From Acidobacteriota bacterium (lineage in GTDB: Bacteria; Acidobacteriota; Holophagae; Acanthopleuribacterales; Acanthopleuribacteraceae), in contig PDUC01000056.1 in NCBI GenBank assembly GCA_002747255.1, forward strand, positions 1-45,950: a stretch of 45,950 nucleotides of DNA, read 5' to 3'. Under the pieces are notes generated by a model that ran no database searches, had not been told where the DNA came from, and saw only the letters and a program-made list of their open reading frames with translations. The position numbers and the translations under genes were made by a program. Positions 16,056 to 25,044 of this stretch are shown one piece after another. Numbering within the stretch: position 1 is the first letter of the stretch; every line of letters begins with the position of its first letter.

Positions 16056-17966
16056 TTGCGTTTCTTTATCCCATTCATTTGCTTCATTCCGCTCTGCGCT
16101 CAACCTCTCCGAGAGGGCTATGGTCCGTGTTCACAGCGAGTTCACCACACGGTTATTCGAGCCGTATTAAATACAGAAGAGCACCTCGTTCACGCTGACA
16201 TGAAGTTGAACTGGCTCAACACCACCGGTACGGAGCTTGAAAAAATACCCTTTCATTTGTATCTAAACGCCTTCTCAAGTACAGAGACGACCTTCATGCA
16301 AGAGAGCGGCGGTTCTCTCAGAGGCGATTTCATGGAGGGTTACTCCGAGGAAAACTTCGGCTATTGTCGTGTTCTGGAAATAACGGATGAGGATGGGAGG
16401 AATTTATGGGACAACTGGTCTGTTGAAGACGATCTCGCCGAATTGGAATTAACAGAGCCTCTGCTGCCAGGTGAAACCCTGTTGCTGAATATGACCTTTG
16501 AAACGAAGCTGCCCATCGTCTTTGCCAGAAGTGGCTACTATGATACCTTTCATTTAATAGGACAGTGGTTCCCCAAACCCGGAGTTTTTTTTCAAAGCCA
16601 ATGGAATTGCCTGGCATATCACGCCCACTCCGAATTCTTTGCTGACTTTGGAAACTACGATGTTTACCTCACAGTTCCCAGTGACTATCTGGTAGGAGCG
16701 ACCGGCTGTTTAGCGGATCAATCCCGCAACAAGGAAAAAAATACCATCACCCATCACTATACAGCAGAAGATGTTCATGACTTTGTATGGACAGCAGATT
16801 CCAACTTTGGTTCAAGAACAGAAGAATTTGAGGGAATCCAAATACGTCTGCTCTATCAAAAGGGTTTGAGTGAAGAGGGTATTCAAAATCAGTTCAGAGC
16901 AGCCAAAGCCACTTTCAATTGGTTCCAAGATCATGTAGGACCATATCCTTTTTCCACGATGACCATCGTTCAACCTCCGGGGGGCGGAAATGGAGCTGGA
17001 GGCATGGAATATCCCACATTAGTTACGGCCATTTCCAGATTAGAACCGAACCGCTTTCACGAAATGGGGGCCATGGTAACTATTCACGAAATAGGGCATA
17101 ATTACTGGCAGGGAATGCTTGCAACCAATGAGTTTGAAGAGCCCTGGATGGATGAAGGTATTAACAGTTATACGGAAGTTCGGATTTTAGAAGAGGCTTT
17201 TGGAGCGGATGGAATCGTCAACATTTTACCAGGACTAAGTGTCAGTCAAGGCATGGTTCATCGGCTTAGATACCTCTTTGCCCCCGATCTCGATCCTATG
17301 GTTCGCAACAGCTGGAGCTTTGTGGACGGTAACTCTTATGGTACGAATTCCTATTCAAGACCCGCCATTACGCTCCTCACTGCACAGAAACTCTTTGGTG
17401 TCCAAACAATGGATTGCCTCCTCGCCACCTATTACGATCAATGGAGTTTCAAGCATCCCACAACTGAAGATTTTCTCTCCGTCGCGAATTCCATTTTACC
17501 AGAAATGGCCGCCTTTCTGAGAGCCAGTCTCTATGGTCGTGAAACAGTTGACTTAAGTGTAAGACATCATAAAAGCACCCGAAAAAGTTCTGCCGGCTTT
17601 GAGCTGGATGGTACTGGACAAGTTGGAAATTTCAGAAGTGAGGTAAAACAAGGAAAATTCAGCAACAAGGTCACTTTATTCCGCAGAGGCAATCTGGTAC
17701 CACCACCCATAGACGTGCAATTGATATACGAAAATGGTCAGAAGGAAACCAGGCTTTGGGATTCGTCAGCAAACAGTTGGTCGAATTGGGAATGGCAAAG
17801 CGATTCCAAGTTGGTCTACGTTCATATTGACCCCGATTATAAATTGCTGCTGGACCTCGACTACACCAACAATATCAGCAACAGAACAGAAAACGACAAG
17901 TGGCGCATCCAATCGTGTATCGCTTCCAGTTTCCATTTCTTATTGAATTTGTTGCTGCCTTTTTAG
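16056..17966 (+). CDS. Exported M1-family (gluzincin) metallopeptidase
   Basis: A zinc peptidase of about 636 residues. Numbered from the alternative ATG 16044, the exopeptidase motif is GGMEYPTL (319-326) and the zinc site is HEIGH (348-352), with the third ligand E371 in MDEG, the exact HExxH-18-E spacing of M1 enzymes. A Sec signal peptide (RFFIPFICFIPLCAQ) sends it to the periplasm or outer surface. TTG 16056 with GGAG six bases upstream is preferred; ATG 16044 would overlap yjbQ by 11 bp and give a worse ribosome site. The C-terminal domain is beta-rich, and the last 20 residues are hydrophobic. Confidence 0.9.
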   Translation: MRFFIPFICFIPLCAQPLREGYGPCSQRVHHTVIRAVLNTEEHLVHADMKLNWLNTTGTELEKIPFHLYLNAFSSTETTFMQESGGSLRGDFMEGYSEENFGYCRVLEITDEDGRNLWDNWSVEDDLAELELTEPLLPGETLLLNMTFETKLPIVFARSGYYDTFHLIGQWFPKPGVFFQSQWNCLAYHAHSEFFADFGNYDVYLTVPSDYLVGATGCLADQSRNKEKNTITHHYTAEDVHDFVWTADSNFGSRTEEFEGIQIRLLYQKGLSEEGIQNQFRAAKATFNWFQDHVGPYPFSTMTIVQPPGGGNGAGGMEYPTLVTAISRLEPNRFHEMGAMVTIHEIGHNYWQGMLATNEFEEPWMDEGINSYTEVRILEEAFGADGIVNILPGLSVSQGMVHRLRYLFAPDLDPMVRNSWSFVDGNSYGTNSYSRPAITLLTAQKLFGVQTMDCLLATYYDQWSFKHPTTEDFLSVANSILPEMAAFLRASLYGRETVDLSVRHHKSTRKSSAGFELDGTGQVGNFRSEVKQGKFSNKVTLFRRGNLVPPPIDVQLIYENGQKETRLWDSSANSWSNWEWQSDSKLVYVHIDPDYKLLLDLDYTNNISNRTENDKWRIQSCIASSFHFLLNLLLPF

Positions 17967-17976
17967 GAGTTGACTG

Positions 17977-18798
17977 TTGTTAAAAAAGCTTTACTCTGCC
18001 TACCGCCGTTACTTTTATTGGATCCTGACCTGGACCCTGCTTCACAGCTTACTACTGCTACCTGCAAGATGGTTGTGGGACATTGCCTTCAGCGGCCTGA
18101 ATTTGAATTTCAACTATCTCGACCCGGCTGATCCCGGTTTTCAAATGCACCTTATTGATTTTTTTATAAACCGGGCCCAGGCCTTTCCGGCACCCGTCGT
18201 TATGTTCATCATTGGTTTTTCATTAATTCTCCTTCTTGATCTCACTCTGATCCCTGTTCTCAGTAAAAAGATCCGGATTTATCAACACAGCCGACCGTCT
18301 TCGCTCTCTATTTTGAGAGATTGCCCTGAACACCTGCTTTCAGTTGTGTGGCGATTTGCTGTTTGGCTCTTTATTGTGATAATCATGCTGATAACACTTT
18401 TATGGACTCTTTTACACCAGAAACCGCTATTTATCTTCACAGCAATCATCTTGTTCTGGTTCTTTATGCTGAGTTGGTTGACACATAGTTTAACCGTTTT
18501 GGGAGTTGGAAAACGATTTCCCTTCTTAAACGGATTCATGAATCTCATCAGTCATCCCAATTCATATTTACTGGCGACACTCTTGTGGTTCATGACTGTT
18601 CTTTCAGGAACGCTCATTCAATATTTGGCTCTGAAAGCCGCCTGGTTCCATTCCTGGATTGTTACTCAAATACTCTTCCTCTTAGCTCTTTTCACATTCC
18701 ATTTCGGAAAATTCGGGTGGATCTGTATCCACGCTCTTTACTGTCCGCTTGATAAAAAGCGACTTCATCAAACCATTCCACCTGTAAGGCGTTTCTAA
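17977..18798 (+). CDS. Polytopic membrane protein of unknown function
   Basis: A 273-residue inner membrane protein with about six hydrophobic segments, for example ILTWTLLHSLLLLPARWLW, APVVMFIIGFSLILLLDL, FAVWLFIVIIMLITLLW and IFTAIILFWFFMLSW. The start is TTG 17977 with AGGAG just after the M1 stop. It lies between the M1 peptidase and the YihY protein with almost no gaps, so all are one operon. I do not recognise the family. The N-terminal layout and the long soluble loop before segment two give no catalytic motif. Confidence 0.75.
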   Translation: MLKKLYSAYRRYFYWILTWTLLHSLLLLPARWLWDIAFSGLNLNFNYLDPADPGFQMHLIDFFINRAQAFPAPVVMFIIGFSLILLLDLTLIPVLSKKIRIYQHSRPSSLSILRDCPEHLLSVVWRFAVWLFIVIIMLITLLWTLLHQKPLFIFTAIILFWFFMLSWLTHSLTVLGVGKRFPFLNGFMNLISHPNSYLLATLLWFMTVLSGTLIQYLALKAAWFHSWIVTQILFLLALFTFHFGKFGWICIHALYCPLDKKRLHQTIPPVRRF

Positions 18799-18799
18799 T

Positions 18800-20065
18800 A
18801 TGATTAATTTTGAGAAAATAAAAAAAACACTAAAAGGCGATGCATTCTGGCAGCTCGATCCAGAAAATCTCGATCGACCCAATGCCTATCTGGTTCATGT
18901 CTTGCGGTTTTCCCACATGACCGCCAGGAAGTTTAGAAGAGACAATCTGCAGCTGCACGCTGCCTCCCTGACCTTTAACACGCTGCTGGCACTTGTTCCT
19001 CTCTTCACTTTGGGTTTTGCGGTACTCAAAGGTTTAGGATACAGGGACTCGTTTCTGGAAAAAATGAATGAGGCCATGACTGGGTTTCCCGAGCAAGTGA
19101 AATCGACTCTCGATTTGGTGATCAACGCAATTGTTCATACCGATTTTGCCAAGCTGGGCGGCATTGGCGGACTCATACTCCTCTTTCTCATCATTCAGGT
19201 TCTTGGCCGCATTGAAACGTCCATCAACCTGGTTTGGGGAATCGAAACACAACGCAGCTTTATCCGAAAAATGACCAGCTACATCAGTGTAACAGTGGTA
19301 GTGCCCATGCTCATCATGGCTGCCATCACCATTAAAAGCCAGTTTGTCGATAACTCCATTCCCTTTGCAGTCAAGCTTTTGCCTTTCCTCTCCGGACTTT
19401 TCTCTCTAACACTGCTCTACCTCACCTTTCCAAATACACAAGTTCGAATCAAGCCGGCATTTTTCAGCGGTTTTCTCACCTCTCTGCTCTTCCTGGTCTG
19501 GTTCAAATTCTATGCCCTGGTTCAACCCGGCGTCACCAATTACAACGTCATCTACGGTACCATCGCTTCCGTTCCCATCTTCTTAGCCTGGCTTTACATC
19601 AGCTGGATGATTGTGCTGATTGGCGTTGAATTTTCTTTTGCTATCCAGAATTACGCCGCCTTTCAACAGGAACAGGAAATACCCGATCTCAGTCTCAAAA
19701 CATCCGTGTCGCTGTGTCTGACCATTCTTACCCGCGCATCACAAGCTCTGGACAATCAGGCAGAGCCTTTCAATCTCAATCAGTTTTCCGAAGAAAAAGG
19801 CATTCCATTGAGGTATCTCTTCACTCTGACCAGGTTCCTCTGTGACCAGAACCTGCTGGTTGAGACAAGTCAGAAAAACGGCACCTTTGTTCTCATAAAA
19901 AATCCCAACCGGGTTGAAATCACACCCGTTATCAATGCCATTTATCAAAATGGAGCCACTCTGGAGCGCATCGAGTTTCCAAAGTCCGTCCATCATGCCA
20001 TGCAGACAATGGAAAAACAGGTAGGCCAATCTCTTGATGAACTGAAGTTGTCGGACTTAACTTGA
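18800..20065 (+). CDS. YihY/BrkB family inner membrane protein
   Basis: A 421-residue protein. The YihY/BrkB family core covers about residues 30-290 with six membrane segments. Signatures are LQLHAASLTFNTLLALVPLF, the Gly-rich LGGIGGLILLFLIIQVLG followed by ETSINLVWGI, and the late block YNVIYGTIASVPIFLAWLYI with SWMIVLIGVEF. The C-terminal 130 residues are cytosolic and resemble a winged-helix-like tail (FNLNQFSEEKGIPLRYLFTL), as seen in long members of the family. The function of the family is not settled. The gene starts one base after the preceding stop and ends the operon. Confidence 0.92.
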   Translation: MINFEKIKKTLKGDAFWQLDPENLDRPNAYLVHVLRFSHMTARKFRRDNLQLHAASLTFNTLLALVPLFTLGFAVLKGLGYRDSFLEKMNEAMTGFPEQVKSTLDLVINAIVHTDFAKLGGIGGLILLFLIIQVLGRIETSINLVWGIETQRSFIRKMTSYISVTVVVPMLIMAAITIKSQFVDNSIPFAVKLLPFLSGLFSLTLLYLTFPNTQVRIKPAFFSGFLTSLLFLVWFKFYALVQPGVTNYNVIYGTIASVPIFLAWLYISWMIVLIGVEFSFAIQNYAAFQQEQEIPDLSLKTSVSLCLTILTRASQALDNQAEPFNLNQFSEEKGIPLRYLFTLTRFLCDQNLLVETSQKNGTFVLIKNPNRVEITPVINAIYQNGATLERIEFPKSVHHAMQTMEKQVGQSLDELKLSDLT

Positions 20066-20173
20066 GACCAGTACAACGGGACGGCAAAGCGTTACTGCTG
20101 AAGCAGCTCAGGCAGGAGACACTGTCTTGTTTTTCACAGAAAAATCAGCAGTCAGACTGTTTCCTGCAGGTGA

Positions 20174-20689
20174 CTAATCCAGATACCTTTTCAGAGATTC
20201 CGAGATTTCACTCCACTCCTGTGCCAAATGCTGACCTGCCATGGGGTAAAGCATACCCTCTTCTTTGACGTTGTGCTGTTGGGCGAGCATGAGGAGTGTG
20301 TCTCCCTGATTGCGTACTTCTTCGTATTGGCCCTCTTCGATTAATGCCGCCATTTGCTCTAAAACAACGCACATCCGGGCATGTTCCATTCTCATGACAA
20401 ACGTGGGCCCGCCTTGTGTCATGCCTGTCTTCTGCTCAAATTGAGGAAAAAACTCTTTCTCTTCCATTTCAAAATGACGTCTCATGTTTTTATCAAAACG
20501 CTGCCACTTCTCTTTAATTTCTTCCTCGTTACCCGTGCCCAGAGCCGCTTCCAGTTCCGCATAATCGAGATCGCAATTGCGATGATCCTGCTGGAAAAAG
20601 GCCGCCAAACCCTGATCCAGGGGAAATGATCGCTCTTCATTCTTGGGTTCGGATTGCCCACCACCAAACATTTTTCCCAAAAAACTCAT
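20174..20689 (-). CDS. Hemerythrin domain protein
   Basis: A 171-residue four-helix protein with the di-iron ligand set: H36 in QQDHRNCD, H72 and E76 in RRHFEMEEKEFF, H103 in MRMEHARM, and H139 with E143 in QQHNVKEEGMLYPM. Such proteins bind O2 or NO or shield iron. The start ATG 20689 has GGGAGG five bases upstream; the longer open frame to 20881 runs into the divergent regulator and is rejected. It is divergent from a TetR-DUF2249 regulator with palindromes between them, so it is probably its target. Confidence 0.92.
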   Translation of the reverse strand: MSFLGKMFGGGQSEPKNEERSFPLDQGLAAFFQQDHRNCDLDYAELEAALGTGNEEEIKEKWQRFDKNMRRHFEMEEKEFFPQFEQKTGMTQGGPTFVMRMEHARMCVVLEQMAALIEEGQYEEVRNQGDTLLMLAQQHNVKEEGMLYPMAGQHLAQEWSEISESLKRYLD

Positions 20690-20707
20690 AAAAACCTCCC
20701 GTGTTTT

Positions 20708-20730
20708 GTTATCACATGATAACATATGTT
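20708..20730. promoter_or_regulatory. Two overlapping palindromes in the divergent promoter region
   Basis: GTTATCA-CA-TGATAAC (20708-20723) is a perfect inverted repeat, and AACATATGTT (20721-20730) is a second palindrome that shares its last three bases and covers the regulator start codon. The position between hemerythrin and TetR-type genes makes this the likely operator. Confidence 0.6.
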
Positions 20731-21844
20731 CATGAAAAGTGAAAGACGTTCCACAGAAAAAAGAAAAACAGAAATCATTCAGGCTACCTTGAAGTTGGCG
20801 GAGAGTCTGCCCGTGGCCAAGATCTCTACCAGGAAGATTGCCCGGGAGGTGGGTCTTTCCCAACCCGCTCTTTTCCGTCACTTCAGGTCAAGCGGTGATC
20901 TATTTAACGCGGTCATTGAATATGTCAGAGAACAGCTAGCTGCGCGAGCGCAGTCCTATTTTGAGTCCGATCAGCTTCAAGCTGCCAGTTTAAAAGAGAA
21001 ACTGAACTACATCATGGGTGGCTTGGCGGAATACCGCACCCTTCCCAAATTCTTCTATTTCTATGCCTCGCAGAAGGCTGAATCGGCGGGTCGAACGCGG
21101 TTCATGCTCTTTCTCTCCATGATCCAGGCTCTTGTGGCTGCCTTAATCTCAGAGGCACCGGAAGTTCCGGAAAGCACCGACGAAAAACAGGCTGCGGATT
21201 ACTTGATTTCACTGATACAAGGTCAGTTAATAGGCTATTTTGACCTTGAAAACCATCCTGAAAGAGGAGAGCCGTCCCAAAGTGAGGCAGCTAAAACCGA
21301 GCGTGCAAGAGAAACCATCGCCAACATTATTGCTTTTTGGTATGAAGGTGTCAAACAGGGCAAGCCTGAAAAAAGCGCATTTGCCGAGCCCGCAAAGCAA
21401 CCCAAAAAGGCTTTTTCCAAATTGGATGTGCGGCCTCTGGTTGCAAGCGGCATCGATCCTTTTAACGAAATCATGGACAGTTTAAGCACGCTGGAAAGGA
21501 ATGGATGTCTGCTTCTCATCACGCCATTCAAACCCAGCCCGCTGCTTTCTCTCCTGAAAAGCCGTAACATGCCTGTTAGTGTCAAGCAGATTGACCAATC
21601 CTGGCATCTGGTTATTCTGGCCTCTAAAGACAGTTGTTTCTATGACTTTTCCGATCTCCCGGCACCGGAGCCCCTTGAAAAAACGCTTGAAGTTGTCTCA
21701 ACATTACCTGCGAAGTCCTGTCTGTGGGTTTGTGTTCCCAAAATGCCCAACTTGTTAATTCCGCATCTAACAAACCGGGGACTGAGCCACCGTGCCCACG
21801 CCACTGAAAACCCACCCGTTTATCTGCAAATACTGAATTCATGA
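20726..21844 (+). CDS. TetR-type regulator fused to two DUF2249 domains
   Basis: A 372-residue protein, much longer than ordinary TetR proteins (about 200). Residues 12-58 form the HTH (ISTRKIAREVGLSQPALF, RHF), and about 60-215 are the helical ligand domain. Residues 232-299 (KLDVRPLVASGIDPFNEIMD and onward to WHLVILAS) and 305-371 (YDFSDLPAPEPLEKTLEVVS onward) are two copies of the DUF2249 fold, recognisable by the LDVR/PEPLEK-type starts. DUF2249 often occurs with hemerythrin in nitric-oxide or redox contexts. There is no Shine-Dalgarno; ATG 20726 and ATG 20732 are both possible. It is followed by a membrane protein gene 10 bp downstream. Confidence 0.82.
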   Translation: MFMKSERRSTEKRKTEIIQATLKLAESLPVAKISTRKIAREVGLSQPALFRHFRSSGDLFNAVIEYVREQLAARAQSYFESDQLQAASLKEKLNYIMGGLAEYRTLPKFFYFYASQKAESAGRTRFMLFLSMIQALVAALISEAPEVPESTDEKQAADYLISLIQGQLIGYFDLENHPERGEPSQSEAAKTERARETIANIIAFWYEGVKQGKPEKSAFAEPAKQPKKAFSKLDVRPLVASGIDPFNEIMDSLSTLERNGCLLLITPFKPSPLLSLLKSRNMPVSVKQIDQSWHLVILASKDSCFYDFSDLPAPEPLEKTLEVVSTLPAKSCLWVCVPKMPNLLIPHLTNRGLSHRAHATENPPVYLQILNS

Positions 21845-21854
21845 GAGGACAAAG

Positions 21855-23159
21855 ATGATTCCGGGAATGCCAGGAAACCAAATCACGCCTGATCAGGCAC
21901 CCCCCATAAGCCTTCCGTTTTTATTTTTCGCAACGGGCATCTTCTGGTTGATTGCACTGGGCTGCTATCCTCTATGCCACGCCGGGACCCTCTTTTTCTC
22001 CACCTGGCTGCCCATCACCCTGGGATGGACCCACTTTGCAACCCTGGGATTTCTCGCCAGTGTCATGATGGGAGCCTTTTATCAGATGACTCCGGTGGTG
22101 GCAGGCAAGCCTGTTCCGTTTATCAAACTGGGTTACTTCACTTTTTTTCTTCACTTTACTGGAAGCATCCTCTTTGTTTGGGGTTTATCTCAGTACAATC
22201 TCCTCATTTTAAAAGCCGGTCTCACGGCAGAGGGGCTGGCAACGGCAGCCTTTTTACTGCCATGCCTGTGGGCCATTTTCACCGCACCTATTAAACACCC
22301 CTCTGTTTCCGGCATGAAACTTTCCATACTGGCACTTTTCATAACGGTCGTGCTCGGTATGCTATTGGGAGCGGCCCATCTCGGCTTGCCCTACTCAGGC
22401 CTGCGAGCCCTGTGGATTCAGGCTCATTTGACGTTTGGCGGCATGGGCTGGATTGGGATGCTTCTGGTTTCGGTATCGTGGCAAGTGGTTCCCATGTTTT
22501 ACTTAACTCCTTATTACAATGCAAAATACATGAAGTTCACCCTCTTTGTTCAGAGTCTTCTCTTTCTGTTTTTACTTTCCGGCCTTTTTGTTCATGCCAC
22601 TTTGGGGATTACCTGGATGTCGCAGGCAGCGGCACTGACTTTGACGCTTCCCATTTTATTCATTCACCCCATTTACTCGCTCAAGCTCATGCGCAAACGC
22701 AGGAGAAAAGTTCAAGACGGAAGCCTCCTCTTCTGGAAGCTGGGCCTTCTTTCTGCTCTGTGCGGTTTCGCGTTCATTCTATTGGGGTTGTTCCACAGCA
22801 GTGACAAACTGAATATTCTAACGGGCTGGGTTTTGCTTTTTGGCTGGGCGGGATCCATCGTACACGGGATGCTGTACCGCATTATTCCGTTCCTGCTTTG
22901 GTTCCACAAGTTCTCTTCTATGGTCGGCATCAAGCGGGTGCCATCCATGAAAAGTCTCTTACCGGAAAAAACCATTAAAATAGCACTTCATTGCCACACC
23001 TGCGCGCTGCTGTTTGGTGTCCTGGCCATTCTTTACAACAAGCCCCTGGTCAACCAGACCATGGGAATCCTGATTGCTGTCACAGGGGTTTGCCTGCTTT
23101 TCAACATGGCAAGCGCTCTCTTGCGCACCAGGGAGGCCTTGCTGAAACAGGACGGATAA
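21855..23159 (+). CDS. Polytopic membrane protein, NnrS / haem-copper oxidase subunit I-like
   Basis: A 434-residue protein with about 12 membrane segments. Conserved-looking histidines fall in LGWTHFATLGFLASVMMGAF, IQAHLTFGGMGWIGMLL, and GSIVHGMLYRIIPFLLWFHK. This resembles NnrS-type or cytochrome-oxidase-subunit-I-like proteins that bind haem and are found in nitric-oxide response loci. GAGGA before the ATG and the 10-bp gap from the regulator indicate one operon. The family call rests on pattern, not on alignment, so haem binding is an inference. It ends three bases from the convergent rsmI stop. Confidence 0.7.
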   Translation: MIPGMPGNQITPDQAPPISLPFLFFATGIFWLIALGCYPLCHAGTLFFSTWLPITLGWTHFATLGFLASVMMGAFYQMTPVVAGKPVPFIKLGYFTFFLHFTGSILFVWGLSQYNLLILKAGLTAEGLATAAFLLPCLWAIFTAPIKHPSVSGMKLSILALFITVVLGMLLGAAHLGLPYSGLRALWIQAHLTFGGMGWIGMLLVSVSWQVVPMFYLTPYYNAKYMKFTLFVQSLLFLFLLSGLFVHATLGITWMSQAAALTLTLPILFIHPIYSLKLMRKRRRKVQDGSLLFWKLGLLSALCGFAFILLGLFHSSDKLNILTGWVLLFGWAGSIVHGMLYRIIPFLLWFHKFSSMVGIKRVPSMKSLLPEKTIKIALHCHTCALLFGVLAILYNKPLVNQTMGILIAVTGVCLLFNMASALLRTREALLKQDG

Positions 23160-23162
23160 CTA

Positions 23163-23966
23163 TTACTTGGTATTGAACTGCTTGTATAACTCGCGTTTAT
23201 TGATACTGTATTTCAGCGAAGTTTGTTTCAGAGCCTGTTTTGGGCTCAAGCCGTCATCCAAAAGCTGTCCATAGTAGTCTTCAGCGGAAAGGCTGGAAAT
23301 CACCTCGGACATTGGCCAGATAACCAGTACCATCTCTCCTTTGAGCACCTTCAGCTTTAAAAGCACTTCCTCTGGCGTACCCACCACAACCTGTTGATGC
23401 AGTTTCGTCATTTCACGACAGACGGCAACAACTTGATTGGGAATACGCTCGTGAAGAAACGTCAAGGTTCGGACTATTCGTCTGGGTGATTCAAAAAAGA
23501 TGGATGTCATACCCATATCAGACAATCGTTTGAGCAGTTTAGGCTGGTTCCTCTCAGGAAAGAATCCCATAAAGGCAAATTCATGACAGGGCGCTCCAGA
23601 GAGAACCAAGGCGGTCAACACGGCAGAAGGTCCTGGCAGAACATCGACTTCCGCCTGCGCTTCCCGAGCAATTCTAACAAGCTCGAAACCGGGATCAGAG
23701 ACGGCTGGCATGCCCGCATCGCTGACGTAAAGCAGCGAAAGGCCTTTATCCAGTTTATTGGCGATGGTGTTCATCACACCTCGGTCGCTGTGTTCGTGAA
23801 AGGCGCGCAGCGGCTTGCTGATATCCAAAGCAGTCAGCAGCTTTCTAGTGACCCTCGTATCTTCGCACCATATTTCATCGAAACTGGCAAAGGCTTCTAT
23901 CAGCCGTTGAGTTGTATCACCGAGATTGCCAATGGGGGTAGCAGCTAGAACTAATCGACCAGGCAT
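23163..23966 (-). CDS. rsmI: 16S rRNA (cytidine1402-2'-O)-methyltransferase
   Basis: A 267-residue SAM enzyme that 2'-O-methylates C1402 of 16S rRNA. Family signatures are LVLAATPIGNLGDTTQR at the N terminus, WCEDTRVTRKLL, LLYVSDAGMPAVSDPG and DVLPGPSAVLTALVLSG. ATG 23966 has GGGAGG four bases upstream; ATG 23978 is possible but lacks one and would lengthen the overlap. The start overlaps the end of the upstream pseudouridine synthase gene by 16 bp, so the two RNA-modifying enzymes are translationally linked. Confidence 0.95.
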   Translation of the reverse strand: MPGRLVLAATPIGNLGDTTQRLIEAFASFDEIWCEDTRVTRKLLTALDISKPLRAFHEHSDRGVMNTIANKLDKGLSLLYVSDAGMPAVSDPGFELVRIAREAQAEVDVLPGPSAVLTALVLSGAPCHEFAFMGFFPERNQPKLLKRLSDMGMTSIFFESPRRIVRTLTFLHERIPNQVVAVCREMTKLHQQVVVGTPEEVLLKLKVLKGEMVLVIWPMSEVISSLSAEDYYGQLLDDGLSPKQALKQTSLKYSINKRELYKQFNTK

Positions 23967-24880
23967 CGTTCCTCCCATCTTTTGTAAGCGTGAAGAAGTT
24001 CATCCGTGAACTGGCTGTACCAGTTTTTCGGAATAGGTGCGTAAAAAGACCCCGCGTTGAGATTTTGGCAGGATGGCCAGGAAAGCTGACAGGCATGCAG
24101 ATAAAAACCACCGCCGTGATCTGCTCCGCCGTAGAGTGTGTCGCCCAGCAGAGGCAGACCCAGATGCGCGGCGTGAACTCTTATTTGATGCGTTCGACCC
24201 GTCAAGGGCTTAGCACCCATTAAAACCAGTCCTCCGCTCTGACCAATTAACTCCAGTTCCGTCTGCGCGGGTTTTCCGCCTGGATCGACCTGATAGAGCC
24301 CGTGCTTGCCACGGTTTTGAACTCTGGCAAGTGGCTGATCGACGCGTGTGCGCTCACCCCGCGAGTCGGGCCACGTACCGGTACACAAAGCCAGGTACTG
24401 TTTGGAGATAAGCCGTTTTGTGAAGAGTTCATGAAAGGCGGGGTTCGATTTTCTGGACCTGGAGAAAACCATTAAGCCAGAGGTACCCTGATCCAGCCGG
24501 TGATGCAGACCCAAATAACCCGGAACACGCTTTTTCAATAGTTCGTAAAAAGCGGAGGTATCACATTCGCGCTTACCCTGAGTGGGCAGTCCGGCGGGTT
24601 TGCGGGCAACCAGAAACAGGGGTTCTTTGCAGACAATCCAGTCATCCTGAAACGCCACCTCTTCCTTTTGAATGGGGAGTCGATAGAAAACCTGTATAAG
24701 TTCACCGGCTTTCAACAGCTGACTCTTGTTCTTAAAACGCCTCTTACCGCGGTAGGCTCCGCCCATTTCAATAATTAACTCGCATTCTGCCAGGGACAGA
24801 CCGGTCGCTTGCTGAACGGCTTGCAAAAACGACCGTTGCCCCTTTGCCGGAACATACCGCCTGTGTTCAACTCTTCCCAC
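23951..24880 (-). CDS. RluA-family pseudouridine synthase
   Basis: A 309-residue enzyme that isomerises uridine to pseudouridine in rRNA or tRNA. The catalytic motif is HRLDQGTSGLMVFSRS, with the aspartate as nucleophile. TGRTHQIRVHAAHLGLPLLG followed by DTLYGG is the second RluA signature. An N-terminal S4-like stretch (LIIEMGGAYRGKRRF to LLKAGELIQVF) precedes it, as in RluD-type members. The target uridine cannot be told from sequence alone. It is the first gene of a two-gene unit with rsmI. Confidence 0.9.
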   Translation of the reverse strand: MGRVEHRRYVPAKGQRSFLQAVQQATGLSLAECELIIEMGGAYRGKRRFKNKSQLLKAGELIQVFYRLPIQKEEVAFQDDWIVCKEPLFLVARKPAGLPTQGKRECDTSAFYELLKKRVPGYLGLHHRLDQGTSGLMVFSRSRKSNPAFHELFTKRLISKQYLALCTGTWPDSRGERTRVDQPLARVQNRGKHGLYQVDPGGKPAQTELELIGQSGGLVLMGAKPLTGRTHQIRVHAAHLGLPLLGDTLYGGADHGGGFYLHACQLSWPSCQNLNAGSFYAPIPKNWYSQFTDELLHAYKRWEERCLVD

Positions 24881-25044
24881 GGTTCCACCCTGTGTTTATG
24901 GTCTTGTACGGTCAAAGTGATCGTCCTTTGACTCGAATTAAGTTTAATATATAATTTGAAGGATGTGCATGTTTTTCAGGTTTCACACCTTTTTTGCGGT
25001 CAGCTGCCTAAAAACCAGCACAAACAGATGAATTAGGATTTGCC

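Noticed and set aside
20690-20881. Longer start for the hemerythrin protein
   Set aside because: It would run through the operator and into the divergent regulator; ATG 20689 has GGGAGG at ideal distance.
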